A stretch of DNA of 64,000 nucleotides from Nitrospirillum pindoramense (lineage in GTDB: Bacteria > Pseudomonadota > Alphaproteobacteria > Azospirillales > Azospirillaceae): assembly GCF_007827955.1 (NCBI RefSeq), contig NZ_VITR01000001.1:186001-250000 (forward strand). The letters run 5' to 3'. The notes under the pieces are model-generated. The model searched no databases. It was not told where the DNA came from and worked only from the letters and a program-made list of their open reading frames with translations. The position numbers and the translations under genes are program-made. Shown in pieces: positions 1-8,822 of this stretch (its first letter is position 1; every line of letters starts with the position of its first letter).

Positions 1-1559
1 CTGATGTGCCGGCGGAAGACCCGGGTACGTACGACATGATCTGCAAGGCCGATACGGTCGGCGTGTTCCAGATCGAGTCCCGCGCGCAGATGACCATGCT
101 GCCGCGCCTGCGGCCGCGCGTCTTCTACGACCTGGTGGTGGAGGTCGCGATCATCCGGCCCGGCCCCATCCAAGGCGACATGGTCCACCCGTATCTGCGC
201 CGACGCCAGGGCCTGGAGGCCGTGGAGTTCCCCACGGAGGAACTGCGCGCCGTGCTCGTGAAGACCCTGGGCGTGCCCTTGTTCCAGGAGCAGGCCATGC
301 GGATCGCCATCGTGGCGGCCGGCTTCACGCCGGAAGAGGCGGACCGGCTCCGCAAGGCCATGGCCACCTTCAAGAAGCATGGGGAGATCGAGGCGTTCAG
401 GGACCGCTTCGTCGGCGGCATGATCCGCCGCGGCTACCAGCCGGATTTCGCCGAGCGCTGTTTCCAGCAACTCGAAGGGTTCGGTTCCTACGGCTTTCCG
501 GAAAGCCACGCGGCCAGCTTCGCCTTGCTGGCCTACGCCTCCGCCTGGATGAAGCACCGGCATCCAGCAATCTTCGCCTGCGCCCTGCTGAACAGCCAGC
601 CCATGGGCTTCTACGCCACGGCCACGATCGTGCGCGACGCGCGGGAACACGGGGTGGACGTGCGGCCCGTCGACGTGAACCGGTCGGACTGGGACTGCAC
701 TCTGGAGGAAGGGCGCAACGGTCCGGCCGTGCGCCTAGGCCTGCGGGAGGTCAAGGGCCTGCGGGAGGCCGACGCCGTCCGCATCGCCATGGCCCGCGGC
801 GACGGCTACGCCACCCTGCGCGATGTCTGGCGGCGCGCCGGCGTGCCGGTGGCGGTGCTGGAACGGCTGGCCGGTGCCGACGCCTTCATGTCCATGGGCC
901 TGGACCGCCGACGGGCCCTGTGGGAGGCGAAGCGCCTGGGCGACGTCCCGCTGCCGCTGTTCGCCGCCGCCGAGGCCGGTTCCCTCCTCGGCGACAACCG
1001 CCCGCCCGCAGAATTCGGCGAGGAACCCCTTGCCCTGCTTCCCAGCATGCCGCTGGGCGAGGCCATCCGCGAGGACTATCGGTCGCTGAGCCTTTCCCTC
1101 AAGGGCCACCCCTGTACCCTGCTGCGGCCCCAGCTCGCCGCCCTGGGCATGATTCCGGCGGTCAGTCTGGCCGCCACGCCCAACAACCGGCGGGTCTCCG
1201 TTGCTGGCCTGGTGCTGGTCCGCCAGCAGCCGGGCACGGCCAGCGGGGTCATCTTCGCCACGCTGGAGGATGAGACCGGTATCGCCAATGTCATCATCTG
1301 GCCAGCCCTGTTCGCCCGGCAGCGGCGGGAGGTGCTGACGGCCGCCCTGTTAGGCGTTCACGGTCGCCTACAGCGGGAAGGGGAGGTGATCCACGTCATC
1401 GCCGACCGCCTGGTGGACCTCGGCGACGTGCTGCGGAACCTGACCACCCTGGACGGGGACGTGCCCCTGGAGCCGCCGCTGGCCCGGGCGGACGAGGTGA
1501 AGCGGGCGGAGCCGGGCAGCCTGCGCCTCATCTACGGGGAGGGGCGGAACTTCCGCTGA
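1..1559 (+). CDS. dnaE2: Error-prone DNA polymerase DnaE2, C-terminal part (5' end outside window)
   Basis: This is a C-family DNA polymerase alpha subunit of the DnaE2 (ImuC) type, which carries out mutagenic lesion bypass in the SOS response, classically with ImuA/ImuB. The reading frame is open from base 3 with no start, so about half of the roughly 1050-residue protein lies upstream. Visible parts are the polymerase-core segments [11 protein letters not shown] and [15 protein letters not shown], the helix-hairpin-helix region ([13 protein letters not shown], then [10 protein letters not shown]) and a C-terminal OB-fold ([19 protein letters not shown] onward). The short polymerase tail lacking a beta-clamp/tau extension is typical of DnaE2 rather than DnaE1. 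ImuA/ImuB would be expected just upstream but cannot be seen. Family assignment is firm; the SOS role is family knowledge. Confidence 0.93.
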   Translation, partial: DVPAEDPGTYDMICKADTVGVFQIESRAQMTMLPRLRPRVFYDLVVEVAIIRPGPIQGDMVHPYLRRRQGLEAVEFPTEELRAVLVKTLGVPLFQEQAMRIAIVAAGFTPEEADRLRKAMATFKKHGEIEAFRDRFVGGMIRRGYQPDFAERCFQQLEGFGSYGFPESHAASFALLAYASAWMKHRHPAIFACALLNSQPMGFYATATIVRDAREHGVDVRPVDVNRSDWDCTLEEGRNGPAVRLGLREVKGLREADAVRIAMARGDGYATLRDVWRRAGVPVAVLERLAGADAFMSMGLDRRRALWEAKRLGDVPLPLFAAAEAGSLLGDNRPPAEFGEEPLALLPSMPLGEAIREDYRSLSLSLKGHPCTLLRPQLAALGMIPAVSLAATPNNRRVSVAGLVLVRQQPGTASGVIFATLEDETGIANVIIWPALFARQRREVLTAALLGVHGRLQREGEVIHVIADRLVDLGDVLRNLTTLDGDVPLEPPLARADEVKRAEPGSLRLIYGEGRNFR

Positions 1560-1584
1560 TGCGAAGAGGCCGCGGACAGCGCCG

Positions 1585-2502
1585 TCAGGCGCTGGGGCGG
1601 CTGGGTGAACCCGCCACTTCCCCATCCTTCCCCCCGGTCGCGGCGCCGTCGGCGCATTTGCACTTGGGCTTCTCCTTCCTCTTGGGCCTACCCACCTCCA
1701 GCCATGGTTCGACGGGCCAAGGCTGCCGCAGGTTGTTCCAGAATGGGAGGCCCCGTTCTTCCCGCTCGGCGTCGACGAAGCGGGCGCAGGCCCGGGCCAT
1801 GTCGCACAGCCACGGCATTGGGAAATGGATCTGGCGGATGTGCTTCGGCTCGCCCGTCTCTTCATCGTCTTCATCCAGCATGACCTGAAACGCGCTGACG
1901 TATCGGACGGTACGGCTGTTCAGGCGCCCGGGCATGCTGAGGAACTCATTGTCCGCGCTGGCTTCATTCGCGACCGCGCCCTCATGGACGAGCCCGCATC
2001 GCACCTTGACGTACAGAAGGTTGGCGTAGGATTGCGCCCTCACGTCGTAGAAAGTGAATTCCGTTCCGTCCTCCTTATTGCGGCCGGCGGCCCTTAACCT
2101 GGCCAATACCTCGTCTTCGGAGAGATCGTCGGCCTCCACCATCGTCAGGGGCTTGCAGGTGTCGGGGAACAGGCCCTGGATTTCTGGGAAACGCCTTTTC
2201 AGCGCCGATATGCTGATCCTGGTCGGATCAGGCTCGATCGTTTCCCCCGCATGCTGCTTCGCACGATATAGAATCTCGGAGAAACGCAGTTTGTCCGTGC
2301 GCGCCGACTCGACCCAGTAGAAGTTGGCAGCTGCGGAAATCCCAGAGCAGACCACGAGCGCCGCTTCCTCGTAATATCCGAAACCGAGGCTGTGGAGCAG
2401 GTGGTTCGCCGCCAGCAGCTTCCGTTCCATCCACGCTTCGCACGTTTCCATGGGGCCAAGCCTCGTTCGCCGGTAGTTTCGCAAGCCGCAGATCAGCGCC
2501 AC
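1585..2502 (-). CDS. Hypothetical protein with HEPN-like Rx4H motif
   Basis: I do not recognise a named family. The 305-residue protein starts with GTG at 2502, overlapping the helicase stop codon (ATGTGGCGCTGA contains both), so it is probably translationally coupled; an internal ATG at codon 18 is an alternative. Around residues 164-174 is YVKVRCGLVHE, an R168-x4-H173 arrangement typical of HEPN-fold ribonucleases and toxins, preceded by a mostly helical region, so a HEPN-type domain is inferred. The C-terminal 25 residues (Lys-rich, then Gly/Ser/Pro-rich) are encoded by a copy of a dispersed intergenic repeat (1603-1648), suggesting the 3' end was rewritten by repeat insertion. Function unknown; RNA cleavage is only a hypothesis from the motif. 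Confidence 0.7.
   Translation of the reverse strand: MALICGLRNYRRTRLGPMETCEAWMERKLLAANHLLHSLGFGYYEEAALVVCSGISAAANFYWVESARTDKLRFSEILYRAKQHAGETIEPDPTRISISALKRRFPEIQGLFPDTCKPLTMVEADDLSEDEVLARLRAAGRNKEDGTEFTFYDVRAQSYANLLYVKVRCGLVHEGAVANEASADNEFLSMPGRLNSRTVRYVSAFQVMLDEDDEETGEPKHIRQIHFPMPWLCDMARACARFVDAEREERGLPFWNNLRQPWPVEPWLEVGRPKRKEKPKCKCADGAATGGKDGEVAGSPSRPSA
1603..1648 (-). repeat. Dispersed GC-rich repeat, copy D
   Basis: Read on the minus strand this begins GCGACCGGGGGGAAGG and ends GGCGGGTTCACC, closely matching the copy at 9564-9600 (GCGACCGGGGGGAGGAG ... TTGGGTTCACC). It lies inside the 3' coding end of the 1585-2502 gene. Confidence 0.6.
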
Positions 2503-4577
2503 ATGCCCCGCATCTTCGCCCCCAAGTCCACCTTCCCTGCCGGCCGGGGCTTCGGCGCGGCATCCGGCGGCGGGGCAGGGGCCCAGGCGCGGCTCTCGAA
2601 CAGGGGCAGGATGGCCTTGGGGATGAACCGGGTGCGTGCGGCGAACAGGTGCCGGTCGCCAGCCTTGGCCTGCTGCGTCACGTAGAAGCGATGCGGCATC
2701 ACCAGGTGCAGGCTATCCTTGGCCCGCGTCATGGCGACGTACAGCAGGCGCCGCTCCTCTTCCAGGTCGTCGCTGCAGCCCACGCCGAGGTCGGACGGGA
2801 TGCAACCGTCCACGGCGTTCAGCACGAACACCCGCTTGTACTCCTGGCCCTTGGCCGAGTGGATGGTAGACAGGATCACGTAGTCGTCATCGCGCCGGGG
2901 CACGCCCGCCTCGTCGCTGACCGCGTCGGGCGGGTCCAGGGTCAGGTCGGTCAGGAACTGCTCACGCGACGCGAACCCGGCGGCGATCTGTTCCAGTTGG
3001 CGCAGGTCGGCCAGGCGGGGCTGCGCATCCTCGTGCAGGCGCTCCAGGTGTGGTTCGTACCACGTCCGCACCAGCTCCATATCGGTGGGCCACCCGGCGC
3101 CATGCCCCGACAGCCGCCCGACCAGTTCCAGGAACGCCGGCCAGTCCTCCGCCGCGCGGGCCGGGGGCACATGTCCCTCCAGGCCGGCCATGCCGGTGAA
3201 TCCGGCGGTGAGATCCAGCACGGACGCCGCTGCCTTCGGCCCGACGCCCCGCATGAGCTGCAGCGCGCGGAAGCCGGCCAGCCGGTCGCGCGGGTTCTGC
3301 ACCCAGCGCAGCACCGCCAGCACATCGCGCACGTGGGCGGCGTCCAGGAACTTCAGCCCGCCGAACTTACGGAAGGGGATGTTGCGCCGGACCATTTCCA
3401 CCTCCAGCGGGCCGCTGTGGTGGGCGGTGCGGAACAGCACGGCCTGGCTGATCAGGGGCGTACCGGCCTCGCGTCCCTCCAGGATCTTGTCAGCGACGTA
3501 GTGGGCCTGCGCGGTCTCGTCCGGGACGGTGACCAGGCGGGGGAGGTCGCCGGACTTCCGCTCCGTCCACAGGTCCTTGGTGAAGCGTTCGGGCGCCAGG
3601 CCGATGACGGCGTTGGCGGCGCTGAGGATGGGCTGGGTGGACCGGTAGTTGCGCGCCAGGGTCACCACCGTGGCCGGCGGATCGAAGCCGCCGGGGAAAT
3701 CCAGGATGTTGCGCACCGTGGCGGCGCGAAAGGCGTAGATGGACTGCGCGTCGTCGCCCACCACCGCCAGGCCCCGCCCGTCGGGCTTCAGCGCCTTCAG
3801 GATGGTGGCCTGCAGGAGGTTGGTGTCCTGGTACTCGTCCACCAGGATATGGTCGTAGCGTTCGGCGATGGCCGCGGCGAAGGACGGTTCCTCCATCATG
3901 CGTGCCCAGTAGAGCAGCAGGTCGTCGTAATCCAGCACGCCCTGGGCCTGCTTGGACTCCACATAGGCGCCGAACAGCTTAGGCAACTCGTCCACCCAGC
4001 CCAGGTACTGGGGGAAGGCGCGGGCCAGCACGTCCTTGATGTTGGCCTCCGCGTTCACCACGCGGGAATATATCGCCAGGCACGCCCCCTTGGTGGGGAA
4101 GCGGGTCTCGGTCTTGTCATAGCCCAGCTCGTGCCGGGCGATGTTCATGAGGTCGGCGGAATCCTCGCGGTCGTGAATAGTGAACGACGGGTCCAGCCCG
4201 ATCTCCTCCGCGAACTCGCGCAGCAGGCGGGCGCCCACCGCGTGGAAGGTGCCGGACCCGGCCAGCGCGTCGGCCACGACAATGGACTGCTGCCCCATCA
4301 GACGGGCGGCCATCTGCTCCACCCGCCGGGCGATCTCGGCTGCGGCGCGCCGGGAGAAAGTCAGCAGCAGGATGCGGCGCGGGTCCACGCCCGTCTCGAT
4401 CAGGCGCACGACGCGGTGGACGATGGTCTTGGTCTTGCCTGAGCCCGCGCCGGCGATCACCAGCAAGGGGCCGGGCCCGTGCTCGGCCGCCCGCCGCTGG
4501 TCGGCGTTCAACTCGTCCAGGTGGCAGGTTTCGGTGGAGGGCGCGGTGGATTGGGTCACCCGCCTAAATGACACCAT
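2493..4577 (-). CDS. UvrD/Rep-type superfamily 1 DNA helicase
   Basis: An ATP-dependent 3'-5' DNA helicase of the UvrD/PcrA/Rep family (694 residues, normal length). All SF1A motifs are visible in order: Q-motif and Walker A (LNADQRRAAEHG, then GAGSGKT at 43-49), Walker B ILVDEYQDTN, motif III VVGDDAQSIYAFR, motif IV LARNYRSTQP, motif V STIHSAKGQEYKRVFVLN and motif VI RRLLYVAMTRAKDSLHL. The GDDAQSIYAFRAA version of motif III is common in accessory UvrD paralogues. The C-terminus (Pro/Lys-rich) is not a clear RNAP- or UvrB-binding Tudor tail, so I do not call it uvrD itself. Roles in repair, replication restart or protein clearance are family knowledge. It sits between dnaE2 and a YedK protein in a region themed on DNA damage. 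Confidence 0.93.
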   Translation of the reverse strand: MVSFRRVTQSTAPSTETCHLDELNADQRRAAEHGPGPLLVIAGAGSGKTKTIVHRVVRLIETGVDPRRILLLTFSRRAAAEIARRVEQMAARLMGQQSIVVADALAGSGTFHAVGARLLREFAEEIGLDPSFTIHDREDSADLMNIARHELGYDKTETRFPTKGACLAIYSRVVNAEANIKDVLARAFPQYLGWVDELPKLFGAYVESKQAQGVLDYDDLLLYWARMMEEPSFAAAIAERYDHILVDEYQDTNLLQATILKALKPDGRGLAVVGDDAQSIYAFRAATVRNILDFPGGFDPPATVVTLARNYRSTQPILSAANAVIGLAPERFTKDLWTERKSGDLPRLVTVPDETAQAHYVADKILEGREAGTPLISQAVLFRTAHHSGPLEVEMVRRNIPFRKFGGLKFLDAAHVRDVLAVLRWVQNPRDRLAGFRALQLMRGVGPKAAASVLDLTAGFTGMAGLEGHVPPARAAEDWPAFLELVGRLSGHGAGWPTDMELVRTWYEPHLERLHEDAQPRLADLRQLEQIAAGFASREQFLTDLTLDPPDAVSDEAGVPRRDDDYVILSTIHSAKGQEYKRVFVLNAVDGCIPSDLGVGCSDDLEEERRLLYVAMTRAKDSLHLVMPHRFYVTQQAKAGDRHLFAARTRFIPKAILPLFESRAWAPAPPPDAAPKPRPAGKVDLGAKMRGMWR

Positions 4578-4676
4578 TCCCGTTTTGTTCGCAAGTCCCG
4601 GTCCGTCGCCGGGCTGCCCATGCCCGATGCGATAGGGCTGCCGGAGGCGCCACCAGGCGCCGAAGGGCGGTCAGGC

Positions 4677-4716
4677 CAGCCCACGTCTCCCCAGCTCCCT
4701 CTCCCGGTCGCCCGCC
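4677..4716 (-). repeat. Dispersed GC-rich repeat, copy E
   Basis: On the minus strand it reads GCGACCGGGAGAGGGAGCTG followed by GGGAGACGTGGGCTGG, matching the 28351 copy (GCGACCGGGAGGAAGGGAGT...). It lies in the 239-bp space between the helicase and the SRAP gene; the frame that is open through this area in front of the SRAP start is therefore not real coding sequence. Confidence 0.5.
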
Positions 4717-4816
4717 CCGCCACCGGCCGATCGCCGACATGGCAGGACATCGGCCCGGGCTTGCCCGTCGCTCCCTCGTCCGCCATCCTGTCTCCAACCT
4801 AGGCGGGAGAACCACC

Positions 4817-5521
4817 ATGTGCGGCCGCTACTCCATCACCAGCGCCCCGGAGGCGATCCGCCGCCTGTTCGCCACGACGAACGACCTCATCAATTTCGCA
4901 CCCAGGTACAACTTCCCGCCCACCGCCCAGGGCCCGGTCGTCCGCCGCCACCCAGACACCGGAAAGCGCACCCTCGACCTTCTGCGCTGGGGGCTGGTGC
5001 CGGTCTGGGCGAAGGACATGTCCGGGGCCGCCAAATGCATCAATGCCCGGGGGGAGACGGTCGCCACGCTGGCCAGCTTTCGGTCAGCCTTCAAGAAGCG
5101 GCGTTGCTTGGTGCCGGCCGACAGCTATTTCGAGTGGAAGGCGCTGCCTGACAAGTCCAAGCAACCCTACGCCATCGGGTATGAGGAGGGCGCCGACCCC
5201 ATGGCATTCGCCGGCCTCTGGGAAGGGTGGAAGGACCCGGCCAGCGGCGAGGGCGGCGAGTGGATCCACACCTTTTCCATCATCACGACGGAGGCCAACC
5301 CACTGACAGCGCCTGTCCACAACCGCATGCCAGTGATCCTGGCGCCGGACCACTGGCCGGCCTGGTTGGGGGAGGTGGAGGCCAGCGTTGAGGAACTGCA
5401 GGCGCTACTGAAGCCGGCGCCGGTGGAGGGAATGCGGGTGTGGCCGGTGGACAAGCGGGTGGGGAATGTGAGAAATGATGATATTGAGTTGTTAAAAAGT
5501 ATCACTTCGCAACGAAAATAG
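4817..5521 (+). CDS. SRAP-domain protein (YedK/HMCES family)
   Basis: A 234-residue SOS response-associated peptidase (SRAP) protein. Family members form a covalent thiazolidine crosslink to abasic sites in single-stranded DNA through Cys2, after removal of Met1. I chose the ATG at 4817 because it yields the invariant MCGRY N-terminus and has a GGGAGA ribosome site 7 bases upstream; the frame extends further upstream but without homology. The key residues match E. coli YedK: Cys2, Asn76 in INARGE, Glu106 in YFEWK and His168 in VHNRMP. The last codons are noticeably AT-rich, running into AT-rich flanking DNA. Proximity to dnaE2 and a helicase fits a DNA-damage grouping. Confidence 0.95.
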   Translation: MCGRYSITSAPEAIRRLFATTNDLINFAPRYNFPPTAQGPVVRRHPDTGKRTLDLLRWGLVPVWAKDMSGAAKCINARGETVATLASFRSAFKKRRCLVPADSYFEWKALPDKSKQPYAIGYEEGADPMAFAGLWEGWKDPASGEGGEWIHTFSIITTEANPLTAPVHNRMPVILAPDHWPAWLGEVEASVEELQALLKPAPVEGMRVWPVDKRVGNVRNDDIELLKSITSQRK

Positions 5522-5570
5522 ATTTGTCTCGTGACTGGAGAATCTATTCGCTATATGGGGCACATGGAAT

Positions 5571-6668
5571 ATGGCAAATGTGGAATTCACATTCGATATC
5601 GCCAAACAAAATGTCCAAGTATATAATTCCCATGAGGCAAAATGGCATTTCATGGCGTATATACTGGAGGCCGTTCAGGACAGTGTATCTGATAAAGTCT
5701 TGAATCAACTAAAATACGACCGAGACTTGTTGTCTCTCAGTCAGTTGGCTGCGGCATTGAATTTCAATAAGACGAATAGGTGGCATCAAGGGCTGCCAGG
5801 TGTGTGTTTAGAGTATCTGTTTTTCAAGGCTATTTCTGATAAGGATGAAGTAATTTATCCAGAGGTTCAAAATTTTATGGATGGAGTATTCAATATTTCA
5901 GGAGATATATCCGCAGTTTTTCTGAGAATTAACGGGAGATCTAGCGAGAAAAATAAGGTAGAAAAGGACTTCGAAAGATATTTTGGTACAAGTCCCGTGA
6001 TAATAGACTATAATAGGGTTAGTCACCAATTTAGTACAGATATTTTGCGATCTTGCTATGGCCGATCAAGAATAAACCCATGTCCAGATTGTCTTTCTTC
6101 TTTATTTAAGACCGACTTCTTTATCGGAAGCAAAGAGGATGCGAAGTGGGTTGCTTTTACAGTGAAGTCTGATTTTAATGATATTGAATATGGACCAGGT
6201 CTTGGCGCAGCGATATTTCCTCTCGGTACAGAGAGTTTAGATTATTTGTTGCATCATGACGTAAGATACCAAATTAGATTGCTCCCGATTACGGTTGATG
6301 GACCTTTTATGTATTGTTTTCACGAAGCATATTTCACGGTTCAATCCGTATTTGTTAATGCTCTAAGAGAAGAGAGCCTTATAAATCAGCCACCATCGCG
6401 AAGGGAATATATTCAATATCTCAGAGCAAAGCAAAATTCTTTAGCCAAAGAGGTAATTTCTGAACTGAGGGGGCGGGGGGCGGCAAGTTTATATACAAGA
6501 AATATCGATAAAATAATTTCCGAAGATGAAGACGTAAAAGGATTGGAAGTCGCCCATCGACCAGTCACGCAGATTGCCGGCTCACCAATATTCTTCAACA
6601 ATGAATGGTTATGGAAGCGTCTACACACTACATCATCTCACGTGTGGCGGCGTTATTCGCAGCAATAG
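5571..6668 (+). CDS. AT-rich orphan gene, possible PD-(D/E)xK-fold nuclease
   Basis: A 365-residue protein in DNA much more AT-rich than its neighbours (many AAT, ATA, TTA codons), which indicates recent acquisition. I recognise no named family. A helix with GLPGVCLEYLFFKAI (Glu81), then CPDC (171-174), KTDFFIG (Asp182) and WVAFTVKSDF (Thr197-x-Lys199) together resemble the E...D...[E/Q/T]xK layout of restriction-endonuclease-like PD-(D/E)xK folds, and a CPDC zinc knuckle beside the active site is seen in some of them. This is inference only. No methyltransferase or specificity gene is adjacent, so it would be an orphan defence or restriction-type gene. The start is the ATG at 5571; the Shine-Dalgarno is weak. 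Confidence 0.7.
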   Translation: MANVEFTFDIAKQNVQVYNSHEAKWHFMAYILEAVQDSVSDKVLNQLKYDRDLLSLSQLAAALNFNKTNRWHQGLPGVCLEYLFFKAISDKDEVIYPEVQNFMDGVFNISGDISAVFLRINGRSSEKNKVEKDFERYFGTSPVIIDYNRVSHQFSTDILRSCYGRSRINPCPDCLSSLFKTDFFIGSKEDAKWVAFTVKSDFNDIEYGPGLGAAIFPLGTESLDYLLHHDVRYQIRLLPITVDGPFMYCFHEAYFTVQSVFVNALREESLINQPPSRREYIQYLRAKQNSLAKEVISELRGRGAASLYTRNIDKIISEDEDVKGLEVAHRPVTQIAGSPIFFNNEWLWKRLHTTSSHVWRRYSQQ

Positions 6669-6714
6669 ATACATGGTAAGAAATATCAATATCGCCAATA
6701 AACAATATAAATAA

Positions 6715-6747
6715 GACTGTGCGCAGATTCGCCGTCTTCGCACAGTC
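6715..6747 (+). terminator. Stem-loop after the orphan AT-rich gene
   Basis: Perfect 9-bp arms GACTGTGCG / CGCACAGTC with a 15-base loop, 47 bases after the stop. There is no U-tract, so it may be a transcript-stabilising hairpin rather than an intrinsic terminator. Confidence 0.45.
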
Positions 6748-6900
6748 GAATTCTGAAGAAGTGTCATCAGACGGCAGTTCGAGATACCTCATTTTCCCCC
6801 CTTTGATCGCTTGGGGACGTCGTTACGGAAGGATATAAAGGTCGCACATCCCTTAATGCCAACCCGTTGACAAGAGCGCTTGGTATCTCTACTTCACGGC

Positions 6901-7614
6901 CTACCCCTTCGTCGCGTCTACCACGGCCTCCAGCAGCGCCTGGGCCGGCCCAGCCGTCAGGCCCTGCGCCAGGACCACCGGCTTGTCCTGGCCCCTCAGC
7001 CGGAGGTTCAGCGACAGCGACCTGGCGTTCTCGATGCCCCGCATGGCCCCGGCTACGGCGACGGTCGTCCTGAGCGTCGTCGCGGCCGCCAGGCTGCTCG
7101 ACAGTACTACGGCGCCCATCTCCCCGCTGCCGCCGGCAACCACGGACGGCCCCGCACTGTAGAGTGCTCCCGGTATCCCAGGAACCTGCACGTCCAGCTC
7201 GGCGATGTCGGCCAGGGGGTAGACTTTACCCTGGGCGACGATGGCGGACCTGGTCACCGTGAACATCACCGGCCGCCGCAGCCTGGATTGATTGCGGAGG
7301 TGACGGACGCAGTACCAAGCCATCCCCACGGCCAATAGAAAGAGAACTTCCCAGAAAATGGCGTACTGATCTGGTATGGCGTGGAATAAACCCCACAAAA
7401 AACCGCGCTCCTCGGACCGTTCGACCTGCGGATCAACGAGTTCTACGCTGTACATATGCACGATCCGCAGAAAATTCTCCAGGAAGGTGCGCGCGAACAG
7501 AACTGCGATTATCGCGGCGCCGCTCAGAGTTACCCAGACTATGAACGCGATGCCCGCGGGCTCCACATGAAAGTCACGTCCATTCGCGGTCTGTTCTACT
7601 CGGAATCCTGCCAT
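6901..7614 (-). CDS. Hypothetical membrane protein (two TM helices)
   Basis: A 237-residue protein. Hydrophobic helices are visible near residues 21-41 (AGIAFIVWVTLSGAAIIAVL) and 84-104 (YAIFWEVLFLLAVGMAWYCV), separated by an acidic loop. The C-terminal half begins MFTVTRSAIVAQGKVYPLAD and is soluble, with an alternating pattern resembling a bacterial PH-like membrane-associated domain; that is only a resemblance. The start has GGAGCG five bases upstream. It is divergent from the small XRE regulator at 7773, with the operator-like repeats between them. No functional assignment is possible. Confidence 0.65.
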   Translation of the reverse strand: MAGFRVEQTANGRDFHVEPAGIAFIVWVTLSGAAIIAVLFARTFLENFLRIVHMYSVELVDPQVERSEERGFLWGLFHAIPDQYAIFWEVLFLLAVGMAWYCVRHLRNQSRLRRPVMFTVTRSAIVAQGKVYPLADIAELDVQVPGIPGALYSAGPSVVAGGSGEMGAVVLSSSLAAATTLRTTVAVAGAMRGIENARSLSLNLRLRGQDKPVVLAQGLTAGPAQALLEAVVDATKG

Positions 7615-7694
7615 GATCGCTCCGTTGTGCTGAGGGGCAGCTCATCAGTATGAGCAGCCGATAGTTGAGGTTCTGGAAACCTATTTACCGCACA

Positions 7695-7724
7695 ACTCCT
7701 ATATGGAGTACTCTTATTTGGAGT
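7695..7724 (+). promoter_or_regulatory. Operator-like repeats between membrane gene and XRE gene
   Basis: ACTCC-TATAT-GGAGT (7695-7709) is a perfect inverted repeat. It is followed by ACTC-TTATTTG-GAGT (7710-7724), so the GGAGT half-site recurs 15 bp apart on one face of the helix. It lies 49-78 bases upstream of the XRE-type gene start and in the divergent promoter region, consistent with autoregulation by that HTH protein. Confidence 0.5.
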
Positions 7725-7772
7725 TAACGTGATCGTGGCCTACCCCCCTCCGAGATCTATGCGGAGGCAGCG

Positions 7773-8012
7773 TTGGGTTCGCGGGAAGATTTCCGGGCCG
7801 ACTACGGCGAACTGCTGGCTAAGCTGGTGGCGAGGCGCCGGGCGGCCGGCGTCACTCAGGAGGATGTCGCGCAGCGGCTCGGCGTGCGCCAGAACATTGT
7901 TTCCAAATACGAATTAGGCGAAGTCCGTCTCAACGTCGTGCAGTACGTAAGGTACTGCCGGGCCATCGGCCTAGATCCGGGCGAACTGCTGGATTCCGTC
8001 GGCCGCTACTGA
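7773..8012 (+). CDS. Small XRE-family HTH regulator
   Basis: A 79-residue single-domain Cro/CI-type helix-turn-helix protein. The HTH spans about residues 26-55 (VTQEDVAQRLGVRQNIVSKY, with recognition helix VRQNIVSKYELG). The TTG start is chosen because GGAGG lies five bases upstream and the frame offers no ATG or GTG between the upstream stop and this codon. It is likely a DNA-binding repressor for itself and/or the divergent membrane gene, given the inverted repeats at 7695-7724. It could also be the antitoxin-like half of a pair, but no toxin is adjacent on this strand. Confidence 0.8.
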   Translation: MGSREDFRADYGELLAKLVARRRAAGVTQEDVAQRLGVRQNIVSKYELGEVRLNVVQYVRYCRAIGLDPGELLDSVGRY

Positions 8013-8049
8013 CCCACCTCGACCCTGCCCAGCTTCATACCCCGCGTGG

Positions 8050-8706
8050 TCAGGTATTCCGCCAAGGAGAATCCAGGACCATTTGAACCGCCGTGTCGCC
8101 TATCCGGGGGTCGGCCATGATCTCCTTGAGCGCCAGGCTCTCCCATAGCGCCTTCACCAGTTGATCGGCATCCGTCATCCCGTGGATTTCGCCCAGCCGG
8201 AAATGATCGTCAGGGTCGATGTACCGGCGGCTGAGGTGCTGCAGGAACTCCTCCAAATCGTTCCAGAACTGACGCCATTCGCCATCGGTCGCGGCGCCCA
8301 GGTTCTTCCCATCATGGACAGCAGCCCTGTCGACATGGCTGATGAACTTGTTCCGGGCGGGTTCGATCTTGCTTCGGAACGCCGACATGCTGCTTTCCAG
8401 GACGGCGACACGGGCGGCGGTCGCCGTGTCGGTTCCGAAATCGGCATTCTTGGACAGATACTCCACAGTCAGGTTGACCCGATTCCCTTTGCCCTGGGGA
8501 TCGGTCAAGCGACATACGTGCAGGACAATCGCATGCAGGAGCAGAAGGTTCAGGTCATCGAAAAATATGGGCGCGACCCTGGCCAGCAAGGCTCGTCGCG
8601 AACCGGCATCCGGGGGGAATAGGATTTCGAAATGGAGGAATGTCGCACGTGCCGAGACGCACATGCCCTTGAACTCCTCGACATCCTGTTGCGCGACACC
8701 GCTCAT
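8050..8706 (-). CDS. AbiU2-like HEPN-domain protein
   Basis: About 218 residues from the ATG at 8706; an in-frame GTG at 8775 adds a basic 23-residue leader (LRRRRRK) and cannot be excluded. The helical protein matches the layout of the HEPN AbiU2 family: an N-terminal EEFKGMCVSARATFLHFEIL segment, a central IFFDDLNLLLLHAIVLHVCR helix followed by LTD, and R118-N-K-F-I-S-H124, the HEPN Rx4-6H motif. AbiU2 is the partner protein of the lactococcal abortive infection locus AbiU; HEPN proteins are typically RNases. Assignment is inferred from this pattern. It is convergent with the small XRE gene and no obvious AbiU1 partner is present. Confidence 0.65.
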   Translation of the reverse strand: MSGVAQQDVEEFKGMCVSARATFLHFEILFPPDAGSRRALLARVAPIFFDDLNLLLLHAIVLHVCRLTDPQGKGNRVNLTVEYLSKNADFGTDTATAARVAVLESSMSAFRSKIEPARNKFISHVDRAAVHDGKNLGAATDGEWRQFWNDLEEFLQHLSRRYIDPDDHFRLGEIHGMTDADQLVKALWESLALKEIMADPRIGDTAVQMVLDSPWRNT

Positions 8707-8822
8707 CGATTCTGCCCGGCTTGGATGTACGATGGGTTTCCGGCGGCGCCGGCGCAGAAAGCCCCACAAGCTCACCTTGCGGGGCCTACCGAGACTCTAA
8801 CCCGGCTGTGATGAAGGGCGCC

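Noticed and set aside
2649-4442. 597-codon frame on the plus strand
   Set aside because: Antisense to the intact helicase gene; composition is a shadow of GC-rich third positions.
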